In this document: positions 26,301 through 34,460 of the stretch, piece after piece | Layout: each line of letters begins with the position of its first letter | How positions within the stretch are numbered: the stretch's first letter is position 1 | Source of the DNA: WLMZ01 sp038227995 | Lineage (GTDB): Bacteria > Actinomycetota > Acidimicrobiia > Acidimicrobiales > Ilumatobacteraceae | Reading direction: 5' to 3' | NCBI GenBank assembly: GCA_038227995.1 | Contig: JBBRPP010000002.1 | Coordinates: forward strand, 1 to 64,000 | Length of the DNA: 64,000 nt | Notes under the pieces: model-generated | The model's database searches: none | Told to the model about the DNA's origin: nothing | What the model saw: only the letters and a program-made list of their open reading frames with translations | Program-made: the position numbers and the translations under genes

Positions 26301-26366
26301 CCACAGGTCGAGGATGCCCTGTTCGAGCGAGCTGTGATCTGGCTTGTCAGGGATCGGGGCGAACAT
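23304..26366 (-). CDS. ileS: Isoleucyl-tRNA synthetase with divergent signature motifs
   Basis: A 1020-residue class Ia synthetase that charges tRNA-Ile. The core, editing domain (WTTTPWTLPANVAAAV, then GTGIVHIAPGCGAEDF), anticodon-binding domain and a C-terminal domain are in order. Zinc-ligand-like CxxC pairs occur (CPRC near 185, CWRC near 385, CEEC near 495). The HIGH motif position reads HTAW (57-60) and the KMSKS position reads EMHGS (604-608), so both classic motifs are altered. I recall similar HxAWGR and MHxSWGN forms in some other bacterial IleRS lineages. It starts 8 nt upstream of the DUF2142 stop, inside that gene's 3' neighbourhood. A TACAAT box lies 10 nt before its ATG. This is probably the essential enzyme, since no second copy is visible here. 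Confidence 0.93.
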   Translation of the reverse strand: MFAPIPDKPDHSSLEQGILDLWERDQTFNALRAKNADGPRFSFTDGPVTANKDLAVHTAWGRTLKDVFQRYKALNGFHQRYQNGFDCQGLWIEVGVERQLGLNSKREIEEYGLAAFAAQCRAVVEKSSAELTKGSIRLGQWMDWGNDYFTFSDTNIEYIWKFLSIVNERGWLFKGHRATEWCPRCGTSISAHELAGSYVDRDDPSLFVRFPLLDREGESLVIWTTTPWTLPANVAAAVKPDLPYGRKDNGDWVAVGVEPDTTFVETKLGAELVGWRYSGPFDDLEPGGKVAHRVIPWDEVSTEEGTGIVHIAPGCGAEDFELGKVHDLPMIMPVDENGLFYPEFGWLAGMTTGDAKEPVLDSLRERNRLVKATTKMHRFPECWRCHTPLIFRISDDWFISVSEIREPMREANRSVEWTPPYMGKRMDDWLVNMGDWNISRRRYYGLPLPFYPCSCGHITVVGSRAELADRATVSLDGLQELRRPWIDDITIACEECGKDVKRIEEVGDVWLDAGIVPFSTLGWENPEWIEHGYGNGAAKGLTGADLPDHEYWQQWFPADWVSEMREQIRLWFYSQLFMSVALTGKAPYRKVLGYEKMLDETGREMHGSWGNMISADDAFTRMGADVMRWQFCQQPPWQDLLFGFKPGQEIQRKLLTLWNSLAFFVQYANVAEFTPSYADLDAQDADETHSMDRWVQALTQRFVATATEGYEQYLTVNVLKAFDQFVDDLSNWYIRRSRRRFWSGDEAALRSLWVALVQGLRTVAPIMPFLTEQMWQQLVVDVCPDAPSSVFLAGWPTVHEYDAKLLDEVAAMRRVIELGRRARSASKMPLRQPLARLVIDGVSGIEGYIDEIAEELRVKVVTIDTIEATQIKVRPNLSVLGPRLGSQVTVVRKALEAGEFVQLADGSFEVAGMTLAPADVLVERIDKEGWAVASDEEVTVALDTELNDELRLEARVYDVIHKVNGMRKESGLEISDRIDLVLPTADGDLLDHRDWIAGEVLAVSINVAADSDELTLTKSG

Positions 26367-26373
26367 ATGGCGG

Positions 26374-27867
26374 TCAATTGTACGGGGCGGACGCGTCGGC
26401 TGGGCCGGAAGCCGGCAGGCGTTGGCCGGGCAGGAAAGCCACCGCGACCGACACGAGCACCATCAACGTGACGACCAGTGTCCAACCGCCGCTCGGCGCC
26501 CACGCGACGTGCGCGAAGTCGATCGGGGTGCCGAGTCCGTTGGCCTGGCGGTGGGCCATCTGGATCAGCGTCGAGAAGTGGCCCGCTGCCGCGATGGCAC
26601 AGCAGACCCGGAACCACCATGTGGTCCCGGTGCCGCGATCGCCTTCGGCCACCAGGATCGCCAGCACGATCAACAGGGACAACGCGTAGCGCGGCTGGTC
26701 GGCGAAGCCCTGCTCGCGAAATCCCGAGATGAGGGCGAGGTTGAGCACGACGTAGGCCAGCCCGAGGTACGCAGCGGCCAGCCGCTGCCGTCGAGATGCT
26801 CTGACGAGGAGGGCGACGAGGCAGACGATCCACGCGACCGCCCACGCGCTCTCGAGGAACGAGTCCATGGGAACGTCGAGCCAACCGAGCAGACCGATCG
26901 AGTCCAGACCCATGCGAGGCACCAAGCCGAGATCGGACCACAGCTGGGTGAAACCGTGCCACCGCGGATGCGGCGATTCCTTCAGGATCAACTGCCACAG
27001 CACCGAGCCGGCGCCCGACACCGCGAGCAAGCCGACCGCAATCGCGTCGCGACCCCGAAGCCGGCTGCGCGCCCAGTGCACCGATCCAGGGATCGCGATG
27101 CCCACTGCGGGGAGGAACAGCAGCAGACACGGAAACCCGAGATCGCGTGTCCAGGCCGCGAACGATCCGACGATCGCAGCGATCCACCACCATCGCCGTG
27201 ATTCCAGGCGGGCGCTGGCGACCAGCGCGCAGACGAAGGCGACCAACGACAGGGTCTCGGTCGCGTTGGGAGCAAGCGTTCCGCTCTGGTAGAGCAGCAG
27301 GGGGGTCGCGCTCAACACGAGCAGACCCGCACTCGACGACGACAGGCGGGTGCGCGCACCGGCCAGCGCGGCGATCGCGATCGCGACGAGTGCGGTGTTC
27401 TCGAGCAAGAAGCCCAGCCGGCCGAGGAGCATCGCACGGTGGGTTGACGACGACCCCAGGGTCAGGAATCCCGGCACGACGTACGCCACGGGGAGGTAGT
27501 GACCGTGCACCGATCGCTGCGCGATGGTGCCGCTCACCGCGGGTGGCTGTGCACAGTCGAATGGCATCGTCGGTTGGAATGCGTTGCACACATTGGGCGC
27601 CGGGAGGTCCCCCGGGTTGTGGAAGACGCCACCCAGGTTGTCGACCAGCTCCCATTGCGCCGGCGCGAAATCCGGCTGCGGTGTGCCGGCCGGGATGTCG
27701 TCGCCGGTGAGATCGCCTCGCCCGACACCGACCGTCTTGATGAAGTGCGAGTTCTCGTCCGGACCGCTCCCGGGTGGACTGCTCAGCAACCACGCGAATC
27801 CGAGCCCGAAGAACAGGACCAGCGGGACCCAACGCCGCACGCGCCCCAGCACTCGATGGCTCCGCAT
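26374..27867 (-). CDS. DUF2142-type polytopic membrane protein
   Basis: A 497-residue protein with about ten to eleven hydrophobic helices. The first TM is followed by PPGSGPDENSHFIKTVGV, the D-E-x-x-H signature of DUF2142 membrane proteins. A large extracytoplasmic loop (about 45-130) carries Cys and Trp residues. DUF2142 proteins resemble GT-C glycosyltransferases and are often found with cell-envelope polysaccharide genes; no such partners are seen here. The ATG at 27865-27867 follows a TATCAT box by 6 nt. Activity is not established. Confidence 0.82.
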   Translation of the reverse strand: MRSHRVLGRVRRWVPLVLFFGLGFAWLLSSPPGSGPDENSHFIKTVGVGRGDLTGDDIPAGTPQPDFAPAQWELVDNLGGVFHNPGDLPAPNVCNAFQPTMPFDCAQPPAVSGTIAQRSVHGHYLPVAYVVPGFLTLGSSSTHRAMLLGRLGFLLENTALVAIAIAALAGARTRLSSSSAGLLVLSATPLLLYQSGTLAPNATETLSLVAFVCALVASARLESRRWWWIAAIVGSFAAWTRDLGFPCLLLFLPAVGIAIPGSVHWARSRLRGRDAIAVGLLAVSGAGSVLWQLILKESPHPRWHGFTQLWSDLGLVPRMGLDSIGLLGWLDVPMDSFLESAWAVAWIVCLVALLVRASRRQRLAAAYLGLAYVVLNLALISGFREQGFADQPRYALSLLIVLAILVAEGDRGTGTTWWFRVCCAIAAAGHFSTLIQMAHRQANGLGTPIDFAHVAWAPSGGWTLVVTLMVLVSVAVAFLPGQRLPASGPADASAPYN

Positions 27868-27949
27868 TCGGGCATGATACGCGCGCCCGCAGGACGACTC
27901 AGCGTGCGATATCGTGCGCATCCAGAGGTCGACGAAGGAGTATCGAGTC

Positions 27950-29086
27950 ATGGCGTTCCTGTCACGGGAATTCATCGCGGTTCCAGACGACAAAAAAGAT
28001 CAGATCGTCTTCAAGTGGCCGGATCACAACCTGCGCAAGGGCACGCGGGCGATCATCGAGCCCGACCAGTTGGCCGTCTTCATCAACCGCGGCGAAGTGA
28101 TCGGCACCCTCGGGCCGGGGCGCCACGCGGTCGAGGCCGACGAGCTGCCGTTCCTCGGCATCTTCATCGACGTCGCGACCGGCGGCAACGCCTACCGCGC
28201 AGAGCTGTACTTCGTCGGCACACGCGAGTATCCGGGCAACCGTTTCGGCGGCCGAATCGACGACGTGCAGGATCCGCTCAGCGGATTGATCGTCACGCTG
28301 CGCGTGTTCGGCGAGTACTCGCTGCGCGTCGCCGATCCGAACAAGATCATCCTCAACCTGACCGGCACCGTCAACGTCGAGGACAACACCCGCATCACCG
28401 GGTGGATGAGCGAGATGCTGCTGAAGGTCATGCGCACCGAGATCACCCGCCAGATCGTGCGCAACGGTTGGCCGATCCTCGGTCTGTCGGCCTACACGCC
28501 CGAGATCGAAGCGGCGGTCGTGCTCGCCGCCAATGCGGCGATCGCCGAGTACGGACTGACGATCGTGCGGATGGGCAACTTCGACGTCAACCTCGCGGAA
28601 GAGGACGAAGCGCGCCTCAAGACCTTGGCCAAGGATGCCAGCTATTCGCGATTGGCCGGTGGCTTCCAGCAGTACGCCGCGGGCGAAGCGCTGCTGGGCG
28701 CCGGCCAAGGCATGGCTCAGGGTGGCGGGGCCACACAGGGCGCGTTCCTGGCGGCCGGCCTCGGCTTCGGCCAGCAGATGGCCGCGCCGATGCAACAGCA
28801 GCAGGCCGCGCCACCGCCGCAGGGTCCCGCGCCGTTTGCCGCGCCCGCAGCCGCTGCTGCTGCGGGGCCGACCTGCACTGGTTGCGGCACGGTGAACAAC
28901 CCGGGCGCGAAGTTCTGCTCTGGCTGTGGCACACCGATCGCTCAAGCCGTCCACTGCACCGAGTGCGGGCAGATCGTCGAGGGCAAGTTCTGCGCCGGTT
29001 GCGGCACGCCACGGCCGGGTGCCGCACCAGCGGCCGCTGCACCGCACACCGACCCGCTGCCACCGCCCGCGGCACCGGCCGGCTGA
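27950..29086 (+). CDS. SPFH-domain protein with C-terminal zinc ribbons
   Basis: A 378-residue cytosolic or membrane-associated protein. Residues 1-240 form an SPFH/Band-7-like domain of the YdjI (virion-core-like) group: AFLSREFIAVPDDKKDQIVFKWP near the N-terminus, NVEDNTRITGWMSEMLLKVM in the middle. A Gln/Ala/Pro-rich linker (about 240-305) leads to two zinc ribbons: CTGC-x12-CSGC and CTEC-x8-CAGC. A GAAGGAG ribosome site precedes the ATG. SPFH proteins assemble large oligomers on membranes. The nearby AIM24 genes also carry zinc ribbons, suggesting a shared function. Confidence 0.88.
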   Translation: MAFLSREFIAVPDDKKDQIVFKWPDHNLRKGTRAIIEPDQLAVFINRGEVIGTLGPGRHAVEADELPFLGIFIDVATGGNAYRAELYFVGTREYPGNRFGGRIDDVQDPLSGLIVTLRVFGEYSLRVADPNKIILNLTGTVNVEDNTRITGWMSEMLLKVMRTEITRQIVRNGWPILGLSAYTPEIEAAVVLAANAAIAEYGLTIVRMGNFDVNLAEEDEARLKTLAKDASYSRLAGGFQQYAAGEALLGAGQGMAQGGGATQGAFLAAGLGFGQQMAAPMQQQQAAPPPQGPAPFAAPAAAAAAGPTCTGCGTVNNPGAKFCSGCGTPIAQAVHCTECGQIVEGKFCAGCGTPRPGAAPAAAAPHTDPLPPPAAPAG

Positions 29087-29103
29087 TCACACTGGCCTGC
29101 GGC

Positions 29104-29718
29104 TCAGGCTGCGGCCTCTGCCATCTGGGCGATCACGTTGACGTCGGTGATCCCCGCGACTCGTTCGATGAGGTCGTAGAGGATTTCACCAGCGGGACGG
29201 ACCGGGTGTTCTGAGCGCTCGGAGCGGCTGGCTTCGATCGCGGCTTGGTCGATCAGGCTGCGCACGGCCGCGAGATCTGCGGAGAGTCGAACGGGCTGTG
29301 CCGATGGGCGGACAGTCTGCACCGCTGCGCACGTGAGGCATGCACCAGGGGCCAGGTCGGAATAGTTGCGGGCGACGGGGAAGGCCAACGTGCCGCACAG
29401 CGTCAACCGGCGGCCGCGCTTGTCACTGATGCCTGCCGGGCGCATCGCGTGGGTGGGTGCGCCGACAATGCTGGTCTGACCTGCCTCGTAACCGGGTGCA
29501 CGATGGATGAGATGCGCCGTTGGTCCACCCGACTGCATGACGATGCGATCCGGTGGAGGCAGCACGCCCAGTCCCCGACGGCGCTCGTACGCTCGCTGCC
29601 GACATGATCGATTGCAGTAGATCTTGGGGCGGCCGGGCCGCCGTTCGATCTCGAAATGCTGGTCGCACCAGCCACACATCCGCTGGGTTTCCCGGAGCCT
29701 GTTGGGTTGTTCGTCCAT
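29104..29718 (-). CDS. CxxC zinc-finger-like protein
   Basis: A 204-residue protein. The N-terminal 45 residues carry a treble-clef-like motif, MCGWCDQHFEIERRPGRPKI then YCNRSCRQRAYERRR. It is strongly basic and likely binds nucleic acid. The remainder is a Pro/Ala-rich middle with a further Cys pair (GACLTCAAVQT) and a C-terminal helix. Similar small CxxC proteins are common in actinobacteria without a known role. The ATG at 29716-29718 has a near-consensus TACAAC box 6 nt upstream. It is convergent with the SPFH gene and sits next to the REP-like repeat cluster. Confidence 0.72.
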   Translation of the reverse strand: MDEQPNRLRETQRMCGWCDQHFEIERRPGRPKIYCNRSCRQRAYERRRGLGVLPPPDRIVMQSGGPTAHLIHRAPGYEAGQTSIVGAPTHAMRPAGISDKRGRRLTLCGTLAFPVARNYSDLAPGACLTCAAVQTVRPSAQPVRLSADLAAVRSLIDQAAIEASRSERSEHPVRPAGEILYDLIERVAGITDVNVIAQMAEAAA

Positions 29719-29835
29719 GGCGATGTTGTAGACGAACGGTGTGACACAGTTCGGATACGGTGCCGGCTCGACGTGCCTGGCACCCGGTCCACGCCGGATT
29801 CTCGGTCTCCTGACAGGGTTTCGCGACCCCGTCCC

Positions 29836-30002
29836 GTATCTCCACGTGACGTTTCGAACCCTGGGCCAGGTCTGAATTTTGTGCTCGTCCCGGATCTCCA
29901 CGTGACGATTCGCGATCGACCGCCGGTTTCGTCACGTGGAGATACGCAACGGGGGCCTGCACCCGACGGACACGCCCCACGCATTTCGTCACGTGGAGAT
30001 AC
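29836..30002. repeat. Four-copy REP-like inverted repeat cluster
   Basis: A 16-bp unit CGTCACGTGGAGATAC occurs four times in the 350-nt gap 29719-30069. It lies in reverse at 29836-29851 and 29892-29907 (the second with one change) and forward at 29930-29945 and 29987-30002. The outer copies extend into a longer shared arm (GGGAYGGGG). Copies start 56-57 nt apart on either side, so the cluster is symmetric. Each unit contains the palindrome CACGTG. The cluster may be REP-type elements, a multi-site operator or an RNA cruciform; no ORF crosses it convincingly. Confidence 0.8.
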
Positions 30003-30069
30003 GGGATGGGGCCTCGGGCGGGGACTGCCGCTAACGGGCCGACCCAGAATCGCTGGTCAGCGCACAGTT

Positions 30070-31491
30070 TCAGACGGTCGGCAGGCCTGCTGCGGCGAAC
30101 GCCTGCAACCAGCCGAGCTGATCGTTGGCGGCCATGTTGGCGCTGATGGTCACGTTCAGGACGCGGTTGTTCTTGTTCACCGTGAGAACCGACGACGTGG
30201 CCGACGTCTGCTTCCAGTGGGCGGGGGAACCGAGGCCGTCGATCGGCTGACCGTCGTTGGCTGACGCACCGCCGCCCATCTGGCCCAGCTTGGCGGTGAG
30301 GCGATTGGCGAGCGCGCCGCCTTGCGAGCCGAGGACACCGGCGATGTTGCCGAGCACCGCGGTGGCCGCGGAAGCATCGACCACACTGCACGAGATGTTG
30401 ATCCCCGCGGGATGCGAGTACTCGTGGGCATGGCTGACACCGCGGTTCTTGTCCGCACCGATCGTGAAACCCTGCGCGGTCGCAAACGCATCGAGCGCGG
30501 CCTCGAAGGGTGCGTCGTTGAACGCGTTCGCCATCGCCGACTGCACCGACGCGATCTGCTGCGACGGACGCTGGTAGTTCCAGTCGACGGTGGTGCACTG
30601 CGACGTGTTGCTGATCCGACCCGTCGATTCCATCCGCTCGTACGCCGACGACACAGCGACGCGTCCGGGACCCATGATGCGGATCCACGGCGTCGCCGGC
30701 TGCCACCGCATGAACCAGCCGCCGCCACTGGACGGACGCTCGAGGTGCATCATCATCGACACCGACGAGTCCTTCCAGACGAACGCACCCGGATGGACAC
30801 AGATCGTCTGGCCCGGAGCGAGATCGCGGACGAAGACGTTGCCGCGACCGTGTAGGAGCAGGAGGCCCGGTGTGTCCGTGGATGCGAACCGATCGAGGTA
30901 GATGCCCGCCGGGTAATGGGTCTCGGTCTCGTCACCATTGGTGGTGCTGTACCAGATGCCGCTCTGGTACCAGTCGTAGGTGACGTTCTGGGTCGCCGTG
31001 ATGAAGCGGTGCTCGCGCACGTCGACCGAGCGGCCGGGCATGAGCGGGACGGCAATCGTCTCACCGGGATGGTTCTCGGCCAACGCGACGGTGCCCGGGC
31101 CGGTGGCGTTCATCATGACGACATCGAGCCCGGCCATCTTGCGGTTCCACGCGCCCTTCAACGGCTGGTTGCCGAGCGTGACCTTCTCGTCGGCCCACAG
31201 CAATTGATGGTGGCCGAAGTAGATGCTCTCGCCGGGAGCCAGTCGCATCTCGGCCGCGGGAACGTACGAGCCCGACACCTGACAGGTGCTGTGCCCGAAC
31301 TGGATGCGCGCCATGTCCCTGATCGCCGGCTGCTTCTCCCATCCCGACTCGCTGGTGGCCGCGCGGATGTCGACCGGTGCGCCGCAGTGGGTGCAGGACG
31401 TGCCGGTGGCGTCGCCGTCGAGACGGCAGTACGGGCAGGTGTAGCTCGATCGTGGAGTGGTGTCGATGACCGGTGGCGGCAGGTTCGACAT
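30070..31491 (-). CDS. AIM24-family protein with N-terminal zinc ribbon
   Basis: A 473-residue protein. Residues about 18-40 form a zinc ribbon (CPYC-x11-CTHC). Residues about 50-290 form the AIM24 beta-sandwich domain: IQFGHSTCQVSGSYVPAAEM, GPGTVALAENHPGETIAVPL, LLLHGRGNVFVRDLAPGQ. Residues about 320-473 are an additional helical/strand domain with no known match. AIM24 proteins are broadly conserved with unclear function. The start is ATG 31489-31491, overlapping the previous stop by one base; a GTG one codon upstream is also possible. Co-transcribed with the next AIM24 gene. Confidence 0.85.
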   Translation of the reverse strand: MSNLPPPVIDTTPRSSYTCPYCRLDGDATGTSCTHCGAPVDIRAATSESGWEKQPAIRDMARIQFGHSTCQVSGSYVPAAEMRLAPGESIYFGHHQLLWADEKVTLGNQPLKGAWNRKMAGLDVVMMNATGPGTVALAENHPGETIAVPLMPGRSVDVREHRFITATQNVTYDWYQSGIWYSTTNGDETETHYPAGIYLDRFASTDTPGLLLLHGRGNVFVRDLAPGQTICVHPGAFVWKDSSVSMMMHLERPSSGGGWFMRWQPATPWIRIMGPGRVAVSSAYERMESTGRISNTSQCTTVDWNYQRPSQQIASVQSAMANAFNDAPFEAALDAFATAQGFTIGADKNRGVSHAHEYSHPAGINISCSVVDASAATAVLGNIAGVLGSQGGALANRLTAKLGQMGGGASANDGQPIDGLGSPAHWKQTSATSSVLTVNKNNRVLNVTISANMAANDQLGWLQAFAAAGLPTV

Positions 31492-32279
31492 CACTCGCTC
31501 CCGTGGTGCACGTACATCGACTGGATGCCGATTCGCCCCGGACCGACCATCTCCGCAAGGTACATGCCCTTGCGCATCAGACCGGTCTTGATCGGGAGCT
31601 GGATCGTGTTCATCTGCACCGTCGAATCCTTGAACAGGAACGCGCCGGGCTCGAGCATCAACTTCTCGCCGGGGGCCAGCATGCGCTCGAACACGTTGCC
31701 GTTGCCGTGGAGCAACAGCAACCCCTGCACCCCCTGCGTGATGAAGCGGTCCATGTACATCCCACTGCCACCGTGGAGGATGTTGGTCAACCCCTTGATC
31801 CGGTAAAACGAATAGCTGACCGACGACGATGCGGCGAGGAACGCGTGCTCACGGACGTCGATCTCCATCGACGGGTGCAACGGCAGGACGACCATCTCGC
31901 CGGTCGCATCGCGCGACATCGCAATTCGCCCCGGCCCGGTTGCGACCGTCACCACGAACGGCATGCCACCGAAGCTGCGGCTGGCGGTGTTCATCGCCGT
32001 GACCGGAACGTTCTCGTCCTTCCACAACAGCACGTGATGCTCGAAGTAGACCGAGTCGCCGGCGCCGAGGTTGAGCTCGGCCACGGGCACGATCTCTCCC
32101 TCCACCTGACAGGTCGAGTTACCGAAATGGAACTCGGACATGTCCCGCAGGCGGGGTGCCTCACGCCATCCCGAATCGGTGACGAGCGCGGCTGAATCCA
32201 GCGGCGCTCCGCAAACCTCACAGCTTGTCGCGCTCGGATCGCTCTGACCCGAACACCACGAGCACACGACACGTTCCAT
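31491..32279 (-). CDS. AIM24-family protein with N-terminal zinc ribbon
   Basis: A 262-residue paralogue of the preceding entry. It begins with a zinc ribbon (CSWC-x11-CEVC), then the AIM24 domain: FHFGNSTCQVEGEIVPVAEL, GPGRIAMSRDATGEMVVLPL, LLLHGNGNVFERMLAPGEK, and a C-terminal VGPGRIGIQSMYVH. It lacks the extra C-terminal domain of its partner. The shared motif order shows an in-place duplication. The ATG at 32277-32279 has a GGGAGGG ribosome site. It is first in a two-gene operon and divergent from the lipoprotein gene. Confidence 0.87.
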   Translation of the reverse strand: MERVVCSWCSGQSDPSATSCEVCGAPLDSAALVTDSGWREAPRLRDMSEFHFGNSTCQVEGEIVPVAELNLGAGDSVYFEHHVLLWKDENVPVTAMNTASRSFGGMPFVVTVATGPGRIAMSRDATGEMVVLPLHPSMEIDVREHAFLAASSSVSYSFYRIKGLTNILHGGSGMYMDRFITQGVQGLLLLHGNGNVFERMLAPGEKLMLEPGAFLFKDSTVQMNTIQLPIKTGLMRKGMYLAEMVGPGRIGIQSMYVHHGSE

Positions 32280-32361
32280 GGACCCTCCCGGTGATTTCGT
32301 TCGGGACTCTACATTGCCCCTCGATGTGAATGTGGTCGCTGGGTCGCGCAGCGTGCCCGTC

Positions 32362-32367
32362 TACGAT
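32362..32367 (+). promoter_or_regulatory. TACGAT -10 box, leaderless promoter of lipoprotein/MFS operon
   Basis: TACGAT is followed by 6 nt and then GTG 32374. It helps choose that start over the internal ATG at 32410, because the longer form also supplies the basic n-region a lipoprotein signal needs. Confidence 0.45.
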
Positions 32368-32373
32368 CCGAAT

Positions 32374-33099
32374 GTGCGATGGGAACGACGACCGGCAGAA
32401 GTCGTCTCGATGTTCGTCGCCGCTGTCGCCGCAATCCTTGCCAGCGCGTTGCTCGCAGCCGGCTGTGGTTCGGGATCCGCCGCCTCTCGTGCCAAGCCGC
32501 TCACCCCAGCCCAGGCGCAAGAACTCGCAACGGTGAAGTTCAACAACTTCACCGCCGGCGTGCGCTCGATCAAGGCCACGGTCGCCGGCGACCAACGCAT
32601 CACGCTCGTCGGCTGGGTGGACTTCGTCCACGGCGACGCGTACACCGCGGCGACGGACACCTCGTCGTCCACGGCACTCGGATTGATCGCATGGGACGCG
32701 ACCACGATCGCGATCCGTGAGGACAACTCGAAAGCACCGCGCCTCCCCGCGCCCACCGATGCGTGGCAGACGGCGACGTTCGTCCCGGCCAAGTCGTCCT
32801 TGAACACGGGCCTCGCGTTGCTGCTGTCGTTGGCCGCTGATCGAGCCGACGACGCGGTGGTTCTGGCCAAGAGCGATGCCCGGTGGCTTCGCACCGACAC
32901 GGTCGACGGCGTCGCAGTCGACGTCTTCTCCGATGCAACGGGCCAGTCCGGGTCGCCCGGCGAATACTGGGTCTCGACCGCGGGCGACCTGCTCGAGTTG
33001 CGCAGCAAGTTGAACGGTTCGCACGATTGGTCGACGTTCACGTTCTCGGCCGGCAACGGCGTCGTCGTCCCGACCATCGCCCAACTCACCGGCGCATGA
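32374..33099 (+). CDS. Lipoprotein, possibly LppX/LprG-like
   Basis: A 241-residue exported lipoprotein: a basic start (VRWERRPAE), a hydrophobic core and the lipobox LLAAGC. The mature part (about 35-241) is beta-rich, with recurring strands such as IKATVAGDQRITLVGWVDF and DGVAVDVFSDATGQ. This resembles the LppX/LprA/F/G lipid-carrier fold, but that similarity is by pattern only. Its TGA overlaps the ATG of an MFS gene (ATGA), echoing the lprG-Rv1410c-like pairing of a lipid-binding lipoprotein with an MFS exporter known from mycobacteria. I find that parallel suggestive, not proven. Confidence 0.7.
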   Translation: MRWERRPAEVVSMFVAAVAAILASALLAAGCGSGSAASRAKPLTPAQAQELATVKFNNFTAGVRSIKATVAGDQRITLVGWVDFVHGDAYTAATDTSSSTALGLIAWDATTIAIREDNSKAPRLPAPTDAWQTATFVPAKSSLNTGLALLLSLAADRADDAVVLAKSDARWLRTDTVDGVAVDVFSDATGQSGSPGEYWVSTAGDLLELRSKLNGSHDWSTFTFSAGNGVVVPTIAQLTGA

Positions 33100-34442
33100 G
33101 CAGCGACCCGACCCAGCAGGCGAAGCAGCAACAGCAGACGCCAGCAACGACCTCGATGGATTGCGGTGCGCCGGTCGGCACATCGATCGCGTGGGCCACG
33201 TGGTCACTGTTCGTCGGACTGGGCATCCTGCTCATCGGCGTCGGCCTGTTCGCGACCGTGGTCGGCGTTCGGGCCCAGTTGAACGCGTACTCGAACTGGC
33301 AGATCGGACTCATCGGCGCGGCCTACTACGGCGGCTTCCTCGCCGGTTCGCGGTTGACACTCAGTGGCCTGGCGCGGGTGGGCCACATTCGCGTCTACGC
33401 CGCGCTCGCGTCGCTGCTGTCGGCAACGATGATCGTCATCGGCTTGACCGGCGCGCCGGCGACCTGGATCGTCATGCGTTTCGTCAGCGGTGCATGCATC
33501 GCCGGTCTGTACGTCGTTGCCGAGTCGTGGTTGAACCAGCTCGCGACCAACACCAACCGTGGCCGGTTGCTGGCGATCTACATGGTCGTCACCAGCGGAG
33601 CGTACGGCGTCGGCCAGGTGCTCATCGGCGAGGTGAACCCGCGCACGGTCACCGCGTTCGCGTTGGCGGCGATGTTGACCTCACTCGCTGTCGCGCCCGT
33701 CGCGCTCTCGGAGGACGCTGTCCCACCGCCACTCGAACGATCGGCGCGAATGCCGCTGCGGGAACTCGCACATCAAGTGCCCACCGGCGTCGGTACATGC
33801 CTGCTGGTCGGCGTGACCCACGGCGCGTTGGTCGCGATGGGTGTCGTCTATGCGACACGCGTCGGCCTCTCCGCGAGCCAGACCGGCCGCTTCATCGCCG
33901 CCACGGCGGTGGGTGGCGTCCTCGCGCAATGGCCGCTGTCGTCCGCATCCGACGAGCTCGACCGACGCTTCGTCGGCGTGGTCGCTGCATGCAGCGCGAT
34001 CGGCGCGGCGGTGTGGCTGCTGCTGGCCGGTCCCCACGGGTGGCAAGGACTCGCCGCGATGGCCTTGCTCGGCGCCTTCAGTTTCCCGCTGTACTCGATT
34101 GCGGCGGCGTACACCAACGATTGGGTCGAACCCGAGCACGTCAGCAGCGCCGCTTCACAGCTTGTGCTGCTCTACGGCGCCGGCGCGCTGATCGGCCCGC
34201 CGATCGTGTCGGTGATGTTCTCGCTCATCGGCGACCACGGCTTCCCGTGGGCGATGGTCGCGATGCACGCCGCGATCGTGGCGTTCCTCGTCTACCGCCT
34301 GTTCGCCTGGCGGGCGCCGATCTCGAAGCTGCCCTGGAACGAATCGTCGCTGGCCGCCCGGGCGTTCTTCATCCCTGCCAACGTGGTGTGGATGAGCCGC
34401 CGTCTCGGGCGGCGAGGCACCCGCGCTTCGCGCCGCGGCTGA
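33096..34442 (+). CDS. MFS transporter coupled to lipoprotein
   Basis: A 448-residue integral membrane protein with about twelve hydrophobic helices. A Gln/Thr-rich cytosolic start (1-25) precedes TM1 (TWSLFVGLGILLIGVGLFAT). The WQIGLIGAAYYGGFLAGS and RFVSGACIAGLYVVAESWLN segments match the YcaD-like/UMF1-like MFS subgroup. The ATG overlaps the stop of the lipoprotein gene. The pairing suggests export of an amphipathic envelope molecule, but the substrate is unknown. Confidence 0.88.
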   Translation: MSSDPTQQAKQQQQTPATTSMDCGAPVGTSIAWATWSLFVGLGILLIGVGLFATVVGVRAQLNAYSNWQIGLIGAAYYGGFLAGSRLTLSGLARVGHIRVYAALASLLSATMIVIGLTGAPATWIVMRFVSGACIAGLYVVAESWLNQLATNTNRGRLLAIYMVVTSGAYGVGQVLIGEVNPRTVTAFALAAMLTSLAVAPVALSEDAVPPPLERSARMPLRELAHQVPTGVGTCLLVGVTHGALVAMGVVYATRVGLSASQTGRFIAATAVGGVLAQWPLSSASDELDRRFVGVVAACSAIGAAVWLLLAGPHGWQGLAAMALLGAFSFPLYSIAAAYTNDWVEPEHVSSAASQLVLLYGAGALIGPPIVSVMFSLIGDHGFPWAMVAMHAAIVAFLVYRLFAWRAPISKLPWNESSLAARAFFIPANVVWMSRRLGRRGTRASRRG

Positions 34443-34460
34443 CCCCGATCATCGACGTCG

